Source: Salvia splendens
Taxonomy: Eukaryota; Streptophyta; Magnoliopsida; Lamiales; Lamiaceae
Assembly: GCF_004379255.2 (NCBI RefSeq)
Contig: NC_056052.1
Coordinates: forward strand, 15,222,589-15,286,588
Direction of reading: 5' to 3'
DNA length: 64,000 bases
Shown here one piece after another: positions 57,591 through 64,000 of the stretch. Numbering within the stretch: position 1 is the stretch's first letter; the number at the start of each line of letters is the position of its first letter. Both the position numbers and the translations under genes were made by a program. The notes under the pieces were generated by a model, which saw only the letters and a list, made by a program, of their open reading frames with translations, was not told the DNA's origin and made no database searches.

Positions 57591-58030
57591 TTTATTGTGC
57601 GTATTTATTCTTTGTATTTGAGGCAAAAACAGGGTTAGGATTAAGTTGATAACGAAAAACAAGAGTTGTGTGACATGTAAAAATTCTATGTGAAATTCTA
57701 CTTTTATTCGGTCAGGTGACATGGTATCCAAAAACTCTTATTTGGTCGGGTGACTTCGTCACACTATCCTAACCAGATGGGTGAGACCTTCCTAGAGCCC
57801 TCTACCTAGCCTGGTGACATTGTCACTCTATTCTACCCAGCAAGGTGATAAGGAAAATGAAGTGTGAAAATCCATTTTAAGCTCATTCTTGGACAAGGAA
57901 GAAGAAAGAGAGGAAATGAGATCAAACATCCAAACTCCTCCATCACGAAGACAAACTACTACTGAAAAATAGAGGACACCATGAATTACACAATTTTCTA
58001 CTTTAGCACATGTGATTAATTTTTCTTTAT
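57591..58030. other. Unassigned sequence right of element B
   Basis: No gene is seen. The stretch 57700-57850 has loosely repeated words such as GGTCGGGTGAC, GGTCAGGTGAC and GCCTGGTGAC, each followed by TTCGTCAC or TTGTCAC. Origin unknown. Confidence 0.4.
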
Positions 58031-58033
58031 TGT

Positions 58034-58200
58034 TCCTAATATTAGTAGTAGGGGTGCAAATTTAGTTCTCGGGTTTAAGGAATACCTGATCCTGACCCGA
58101 TACCGAGCGGCTTTGGGTACCCGAAATACTAAATTTCAGGTTCAGGTATAGGTTTGGGTGGATGATGTAAGACCTTTTCGGGTACTCGATTAATACGACA
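58034..58200. mobile_element. Possible hAT-type MITE terminus
   Basis: TAGGGGTGCAAATTTAG followed by CGGGTACCCGAAA-like words resembles the start of common plant hAT MITEs. The opposite terminus was not found, so it may be truncated by the next unit. Confidence 0.35.
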
Positions 58201-58379
58201 TTATACATATATATAGAGAGAGAGAGTCTCATTATTCACAAATCTAGTCTTAAAGACCGAACTAGAGACCGAATTAGGGCCCTTAGATCTAGATTTTAAT
58301 GGATGAGATGACATGATGTAGTGAAAATTTTTGCATTCATTAGGTAGCCAAATTACTTCAACCGAGGGTCATTTTTGTC

Positions 58380-58970
58380 AAATTATATTCATAGTTTATT
58401 ACCTCATTCTAGTAGGTTTATTACTTCATTCCATTAGTTAATTACTTCATTATAGTAGTTAATTACTTCATTCCACTTTGAATATGAAATCATTTAAACT
58501 TTTTGCAAACTTTAAAGCGAATTGGTCGTATGGAGTGTTTTAAAAATGAAGTATTTTTTTTCTTTATTATGATTTATTCGTATGTCAATGTTGATGAAGT
58601 TATAACCCCACTGATACAGTTATAACCTCACTTAATAAGAGAGTGAACTGAAGTAATAACACACTTGAAGTTCAATGAAGTAAAAATCTATTTTGATGAA
58701 GTGATATACTTGTTAAATTATGTAAATGCACGTATGAATGAAGTAGTGATCACTCTTCCTCGCATGCTCCAGAATCATTTAGACTAATAACCTAATTGAA
58801 TGAAGTGATGGAACTATTTGAATGAAGTAAAAAAACATAAAAAAATGAAGTAATGACCAAGTCAAATGAAGTAATATAGAAAATTAAATAATGAAGAAAT
58901 AACCTAGTTGAATGATCTAATAATCTAACTGAATGAAGTTATAGCCAAGTTGAATTAAGTAAAATCGAAA
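58380..58970. repeat. Array of TTACTTCATT / AATGAAGTAA motifs
   Basis: The motif is on the plus strand as TTACTTCATT in the first 90 bases and as AATGAAGTAA thereafter, about 16 copies in under 600 bases, with unrelated spacers. Confidence 0.8.
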
Positions 58971-58971
58971 T

Positions 58972-59116
58972 CTAAATAATGACGATTTCCACTCTGCTCT
59001 GCAGTTTCAGCATCTTCTCTACCACCGACAACATCTCGTCTAGCATCCTCTCCAGCCCATTCCCATGTGGCCCCATCACCCCATTTGGCCCCATAACCCC
59101 GTTACCATTAAAAGTT
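58972..59116 (-). pseudogene. Second coding-like fragment inside the MULE-like unit
   Basis: One minus frame reads TFNGNGVMGPNGVMGPHGNGL and then ERMLDEMLSVVEKMLKLQ, a Gly/Asn-rich part followed by an amphipathic helix. It begins after TTTAGCAG, a possible splice acceptor, and stops with TAG at 58972-58974. The AT-rich 45 bases between it and the ARM-like part look like an intron remnant. It was not recognised and could be from a different gene than the ARM fragment. Confidence 0.4.
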
Positions 59117-59161
59117 CTGCTAAATTAATGGTTGGACAAATAAAATATAGAATATAATAAT

Positions 59162-59565
59162 TTAACGTTGTAGCTCTATGCTTGAGAGCCGCAAACAACC
59201 TCGACAACAATGGTGGCACATTCCAATTGTGAAACACAACCCTTCTCTCTCCAATATGAGCTGGTTCACCATCCCCTTCTCTCTGTGCCGCAGCCCTTCC
59301 CCCACCTCCAAGTGCACCGCAAACCTCACCACGCACTGCGTGAACCCCACTTCCGAGCTGTGCAGCTCTGCTAGCTTCCAAATGATGCCGCCGTTGATCA
59401 CCACCTCCACCGCCTTCTTCCGCCTGAATGATCCGATCTCCATCATGCACTCCATCGCCACCGCCGTCACCTCCGCCTCCTCTACCGACAGGTTCCTCGC
59501 GATCATAGCGATTCCGTCGCAGATGGGATTCGGTAGTGGTGATGGGATTGCAAGGGTGAATCATC
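59162..59565 (-). pseudogene. Captured fragment of an ARM-repeat protein gene
   Basis: One minus-strand frame (to 59162) reads NPICDGIAMIARNLSVEEAEVT, AMECMMEIGSFRRKKAVEVV, GGIIWKLAELHSSEVGFTQ and VVRFAVHLEVGEGLRHRE. This strongly resembles the C-terminal repeats of plant uncharacterised ARM-repeat superfamily proteins (helical repeats for protein binding). The usual loop between ELQRSE-type and FASCVARFAVQLEVGEG-type blocks is shortened. Base composition is GC-rich compared with the flanks. The plus-strand ORF at 59178-59603 is its shadow. The fragment has no start codon and sits between the terminal repeats of a MULE-like unit, so it is probably transduplicated. Identification is by eye. 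Confidence 0.55.
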
Positions 59566-59712
59566 TTGTTTTCCAATTATACCCTTCAACCATTTTAATA
59601 TAAACAAATTAATAATTTTGGGATGAATTATTATGACCACAAGATTGTAAAATTGATGGATGAGATTTGGTCTCTATTTCGGTCTTTAAAATTGGTTCGT
59701 CATTGATCAGAA

Positions 59713-59751
<39 letters not shown>

Positions 59752-61209
59752 CATATATAGGGGAGCATTAGGGTCCTATTGCCTCTATAATGTTAAGTAT
59801 CAACTTAATATTAACCATTAGATTATGATGCTGGATGGATTAGATTTGCAGGAGATGTGATGGTCCGTTTTACATTATTAGGTGGAATTCGTACATTATA
59901 GGGGTAGAAATGTAAAAACTACAATAATATCTTCCGTTCCTAAACTGTAAATCTTAATTAAGCGTGATTTTTGGAACAACAATTGGTATTCCAATTCTCT
60001 CTCTTTCATCACAAACGTCTCCCACAATTCTTCTCTCTACCAAAACCCTAGCTGCCCCAAATTTGCTGAGAAAAACCGATTGTTCCATCGTTATCACCCT
60101 AAAGAGGAAGTGAAATCTAAACTAGTTCGTCCTCTCTGTGTATCACATCAGTCTGTGGTGTTTTTTGCGCGACCGAGCAAACAATGGACCGACATTTTCT
60201 ACAAAAGGCAAACAATCGACCGGCATTTTATACATTCTGGTATTTTTCCACCGACAATGTTTTAAAAAGGTCAATTTTTTTAAAATTTTGTGGTCGTTCT
60301 ATTCGTTATTGAGGTTGGTCTGTTCATTATTGCTATGCATTGTTCATTACGTACATTATCACGGCCGATTTTCATTATCCAAACATCCCAGAGTCGACGA
60401 TTCGCAGTTGTTGTCAGACTCCATCAGCGGTCGATGGTGGATTTGCCATCGTCAACAACTGAGGTTTCAAAAGTCTCTATTTTTGGTAAGAGATGTTCTG
60501 ATTTTTTTTTTCTAAACAATGTCACGTTTTTCACAAACCAGTGTTCATTTTTCCATAAATCTGCCAATCGTGTCCATTATTATTAGTTTTCTGTTCATTA
60601 TTGGTGAATTTGGTTTAAATGTTGCTTTAGATTTGTGTATTGGTCAATTGTGTTGAGGAATTGGTTGTATGACCTTATGGTTTTTGATGGTGATGTCACG
60701 TTTTTCACAAACCAGTGTTTGATTTTTCCGTAAATCTGCAAATCGTGTTCATTATTGTTCGATTTTTGTATACTGCTTATTTAACATCGTTCTGTATGAT
60801 CCTATGCTACATTATAAGTTCCTATTTTTACATGATTTAAGAACCTCTGTTTATGTTACATTATGTAGGCAGTTTAGTACAAGAATAGCTTTAGATTATA
60901 TGTGTTTTTTCGTGCTACATCATGGTAGCTTATCTGTACATCATTGGTTAATACATTATTCTTTGATAAATGTACATTATTGTAAACCAAATCTGTTAAT
61001 TTATTCCTACTACCACTGTACATTGTTTCTGTGCAGTATTTTGGTTAAAAAGCTATATTTAGGGGTTGTATTTGTACATTATTTAGATAGATTATTACAT
61101 CATTTGATGCTAATTTTATGCATCATGTTCTGTTACATCATGTAGCTGGATCTGTACATCATTTTATGTTACATTATTTAGCCATACATGTACATTAATT
61201 GATACTGCA

Positions 61210-61458
61210 TTGTATGTGTTTTTGAATAGGTTCAACGAGTGCAAGAATCGATTCGAGGATGACTTTGACGATGATATGCTCATTGCATTAACGCAACGAC
61301 AAGCTTTAAAGATGTTTAAAGATGTGCTACATTATTATTGTGTTGTAGATTATAATGTGCGAAAATTGTATTTTAATGTAGACTATAATTTGTATGATGA
61401 AGGGCAGAAGTTATATACATTCCCCAAGGGTTTAATAGTCCATGGGGCTAGGATGTAG
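61210..61458 (+). CDS. Small unidentified ORF in motif-rich unit
   Basis: An 82-codon ORF, acidic and Tyr-rich (FEDDFDDDMLIALTQRQALKMF, VVDYNVRKLYFNVDYNLYDEG). The region lacks the TACATTATT motif over most of its length, in contrast to its surroundings, which makes a real coding past more likely. I do not recognise the product. It could be an exon of a transposon-encoded protein or of a captured gene. No promoter or second exon was identified. Confidence 0.3.
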   Translation: MYVFLNRFNECKNRFEDDFDDDMLIALTQRQALKMFKDVLHYYCVVDYNVRKLYFNVDYNLYDEGQKLYTFPKGLIVHGARM

Positions 61459-61767
61459 TACTAACCCAGTAGCACAACGTTCACTAAGGACAAGAAGTTA
61501 GAGTCGTTCTTGTAGGATTCAATTATTTATTGTTTTGTGTAGTAGTCTCTGCCGTATTTTTACACTTATTAGGTTACATTATTCATGTTAATTGTTACAT
61601 AATTTGCTACTAATGTACTGTACATTGAAACCATAAATATGTACATTACCAAAATGACTGAAACCAAATTGACAGAAAAAATATACATTAAACTACTACT
61701 TTCGTACATTATTCACTATCAGGCATATACATTATAAGACTATATTCGTACATTATTTCTTGTATGA

Positions 61768-62730
61768 AATCCTAGCCCCCTGGATTGATAAACCCAAATG
61801 GTATGGATTCAAATCCCACCAAACATTTAATCCTTACACATGTACATCATTTAGTATGATGCATGTACATTAAAACCAATTTTCCCACATTATTTACTGT
61901 ATGAAATCCTAAATACACATAAAAAAATGAAATTCAATGCATGTGGGGGTACTATACCCTAGCCCTATAGTTTGCTAAACCCCTGGGGGAATGATTCAAA
62001 CTCCCTACCCTTGGTGATGATTTCATTTTGTGTGTGGGTACTACAACCTAGCCCCATGGAACGTTAAACCCAAATGGTGTGGATTCAACGTGTTGCAAGA
62101 CGTTAAACTACTTCTTACGTACATTATTATATCATTTTCGTACATTATTATACTGTTTACGTACATCAAAACAAACAATAAAAACAAAAAAGTATAGGTA
62201 CATTATTCACTGATACGAATGTACATTATTAGATACTATTGGTACATTATTTTTTGTACCAGATCTAAAACACACATCAAAAATGAAATTTAATTCATGT
62301 GGTTGTACTATACCCTAGCCTTATGGGTTGCTATCCCCAAAGAGAATGATTCAAACTCCCTGCCCTTGGTGATGGTTTCGTTTGCCAGTGAGTACTACAA
62401 CCTAGCCCTATGGATTGCTAAACTCAAAGGGCATTAATTCAAGTTCCTTTTAAAATTATTCTCTTCTATCTGTACATTATTCACTACTATAAATGTACAT
62501 TATTATATACTATTGGAACATTTTTTACTGTACCAAATATAAAACACACATTAAAAAATCAAATTTAATTCATATGGTGGTATTATACCCTAGCCCCATG
62601 GGTTTCTAAACCCAAGGGGAATGATTCAAACTCCCTGCCCTTGGTGATGGTTTCGTTTGTGAGTGGGTCCTACAATCTAGCCCCATGGATGGCTAAACCC
62701 AAAGGGTATGAATTCAACTTTCGCCAAACA
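61768..62730. repeat. Diverged repeats of a CTAGCCCCATGG block
   Basis: About seven copies of a 45 bp unit (CTAGCCCCATGGATTGCTAA plus ACCCAAAGGG and ATTCAAACTCC) occur near 61771, 61959, 62053, 62315, 62401, 62591 and 62676. They form larger blocks that start ATGAAATTTAATTCATGTGG at about 61927, 62284 and 62559. Frames through them are broken. Confidence 0.75.
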
Positions 62731-63190
62731 TTAAATACTTGGTGTACATTATTTAATTCTACTTACGCATGTACATTAAAAGCTTCTTGGCGTACATTAT
62801 TTAATTCTACTTAGCCTAAACATTATTCCCTTAAACACGTACATTATTTAGACTTTAGGCATACATTATTTCTTGTAAGAGACATAAGCATTACTCAAAA
62901 CTGACGAGAATAGTGAACTCCTATTTCTCCAATATTTTTTAGCGAAAAATAGTTAGAATTGGAGTAAAATCGATGAATCATAGAAAGAAATAAGCATATT
63001 GTGAATTAATGCAATAACTGCCGATTTTTTACTACTACCCTAAATGCCCTTTTCGAATTTTTTATATAAATTTATTAAATTCATGTGGCATAAAAATCAG
63101 CCATTAGATCTTCAAATTGTGGGGCTGAGATTTAGGAAGAAGGTTGAACAATAATTACAAAAAGGGATATGAATACATCCCTATATATAT

Positions 63191-63345
63191 ATATGGCTGT
63201 GATCAATTGAGATTTTTTAGCTTAATTGAGAATTCAGAAGCATTATCCGCTACTTATTTTTATTAAATGAGTGGTCCAGTATTTGCTACATGGAAAATAT
63301 TTTTAGATTAATTAATTATGGTAATTTCATGGAAAATATTTCACC
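63191..63345. other. Unassigned AT-rich sequence
   Basis: It contains CATGGAAAATATTT twice, 40 bases apart (63290 and 63329). Nothing else is recognisable. Confidence 0.4.
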
Positions 63346-63410
63346 TGCCATCTCCCTGACACGCTACCTGACCTCCCCAATTTGAAGTATCTCAATTTGA
63401 CCGGGAATAA
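63346..63410 (+). pseudogene. LRR receptor-kinase-like fragment, cut by an LTR
   Basis: The plus frame reads CHLPDTLPD and then LPNLKYLNLTGNN, a near-perfect plant-type leucine-rich repeat such as those in HAESA/HSL1-like receptor kinases. It is broken at 63410/63411 where a chromovirus LTR starts. Only about 22 codons are visible and the upstream sequence is not LRR-like. It would be an exon remnant of a host gene or a captured piece. The short length limits certainty. Confidence 0.45.
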
Positions 63411-64000
63411 TGTAGCATCCCAAAAATTTATGCGACTTTTTGTTTTAATATAGATGTCGAGTGGAATTTTTTTTTCTTTATGGAATTTAGTTGTTCCTAT
63501 GTGATTGAGTTGATTATGTGAAATAAATTGTCTTGAGTGATGTGGAATGAAATGTTATATACTTTATATTTTCCAATGTGGGGAAATAATTAAATGAGAT
63601 CATGCATTTTGTTCTAGCCAAATTCATTGGAAATTTTCGGCCCCTTCAATTATTGGAATAAATATTTTCTTCTTGGACTTAATTAATTGTTTTGGGATAT
63701 TTATCCAAATTAAATCCAAATCGAATTATCCCTAATTTGTGCTACCTGAAATTCGAATCATAGCCTAATCTTGTGAGTTTCGAAAATCCCCTATTCTAAT
63801 TAGTAGGATGAATTCTTTTCTTTGATTTGATTGGTGCTTTGTTGATTCCCTTCTTTTATTCCAAATCTAATTAAATCATGCCACATTTTGTTTCCTCACC
63901 CTAATTAAATTAAGATTTGAATTATTTCCTTGTGGGGATTAAAGCCAATTTTCAGCCCTCCCTTATTGTGGAGGAAAATATATTTGTTTCCTTTTTTGTG
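63411..64000 (+). repeat. Start of a D-family chromovirus LTR (continues beyond window)
   Basis: It begins TGTAGCATCCCAAAAATTT and aligns with the first 590 bases of the D-family LTRs (for example 14935 onward, and the minus strand from 45286 and 54318), including CATGCATTTTGTTCTAGCC and TTTTGGGATATTTATCCAAA. Whether this is a solo LTR or the 5' end of a full element cannot be told from the window. Confidence 0.88.

Larger units (their letters stand above)
58214..59744. mobile_element. Non-autonomous DNA transposon-like unit with gene capture (MULE-like)
   Basis: About 60 bases at the left (AGAGAGAGAGTCTC... TTAAAGACCGAACTAGAGACC, 58214-58273) are repeated in inverted orientation at the right (about 59669-59735) at roughly 75-80% identity, both bordered by TA-rich microsatellite. 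The interior has about 16 copies of a TTACTTCATT/AATGAAGTAA motif and a gene fragment. The structure suggests a Pack-MULE-like unit; superfamily assignment is uncertain because no transposase is present. Confidence 0.55.
59872..62875. repeat. Array of TACATTATT motifs
   Basis: There are about two dozen exact ACATTATT words, mostly GTACATTATT, and a similar number of one-base variants (ACATCATT, ACATTAAA). They are scattered with variable spacing and mainly in one orientation, most densely from 61560 to 62870. Confidence 0.85.
59755..63190. mobile_element. Non-autonomous DNA transposon-like unit with TACATTATT array
   Basis: The left end (TATATATAGGGGAGCATTAGGG) and the inverted right end (TATATATAGGGATGTATTCAT) share their terminal 12-20 bases, and both then have words like CCATTAGAT. 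The inside is dominated by a short motif array and by longer internal repeats. The ends and content fit a non-autonomous MULE, but a TSD was not established. No transposase is recognisable. Confidence 0.45.

Noticed and set aside
59178..59603. 141-codon plus-strand ORF
   Set aside because: It is the shadow of the minus-strand ARM-repeat frame, which has recognisable motifs.
61560..62880. CRISPR-like or satellite array
   Set aside because: Spacing is irregular, the motif is too short and variable, and the sequence is plant nuclear DNA.

Overview
The window is plant nuclear DNA, almost certainly from a eudicot, made nearly entirely of LTR retrotransposons inserted into one another. The evidence is Athila-type Ty3 elements primed by tRNA-Asp, Tekay/Del-type chromoviruses with about 3 kb LTRs, a Ty1/copia element primed by initiator tRNA-Met, a fragment of a plant ARM-repeat gene and a fragment of a plant LRR gene. 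The species is not determinable from the sequence; an asterid is a weak guess. No intact host gene, rRNA, tRNA gene or CRISPR array was seen.

The nesting can be read from target-site duplications (TSDs). The oldest layer is element B, an Athila-type element on the minus strand. Its pol is scattered over 57590-54799, 21361-20671, 18249-17871 and 14934-13957, and the start of its last ORF lies at 13446-13052. Five insertions split it: (1) element A, a young Athila-type element (1-13051, cut by the window edge); (2) a chromovirus solo LTR (14935-17870, TSD TTTTC); (3) a second, related solo LTR (18250-20670, TSD TCTTC); (4) element C, another Athila-type element (21362-54798, TSD CCGAT/CCTAT); (5) a 331 bp solo LTR (55527-55857, TSD ATGAT). 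Element C carries three insertions of its own: a solo LTR of the A family in its integrase (25382-26982, TSD CACGG), a complete copia element E in its gag-pol (29276-38205, TSD AGCTT), and a Tekay-type chromovirus D inside its 5' LTR (42238-54318, TSD TGAAC). B ends abruptly near 57590.

None of the elements looks autonomous. A has in-frame stops and frameshifts in gag-pol and two stops in a long post-pol ORF. C has lost the post-pol ORF and the protease active site. D has no recognisable gag and a pol full of stops. E has frameshifts in gag and pol. The non-coding parts are less eroded: PBS, polypurine tract, TATA boxes, hairpin series in the Athila 3' regions, and possible splice signals inside the chromovirus LTRs are shared between copies.

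The right end (57591-64000) differs. It holds unassigned sequence, a hAT-like terminal fragment, two neighbouring non-autonomous DNA transposon-like units (about 58214-59744 and 59755-63190), a very short LRR receptor-kinase-like fragment, and the start of one more chromovirus LTR at 63411. The first unit carries an ARM-repeat gene fragment. Each unit is filled with its own short repeated motif (TTACTTCATT in the first, TACATTATT in the second). These motif arrays and the conserved hairpins are the most interesting unexplained signals here; no certain new biological system was found.
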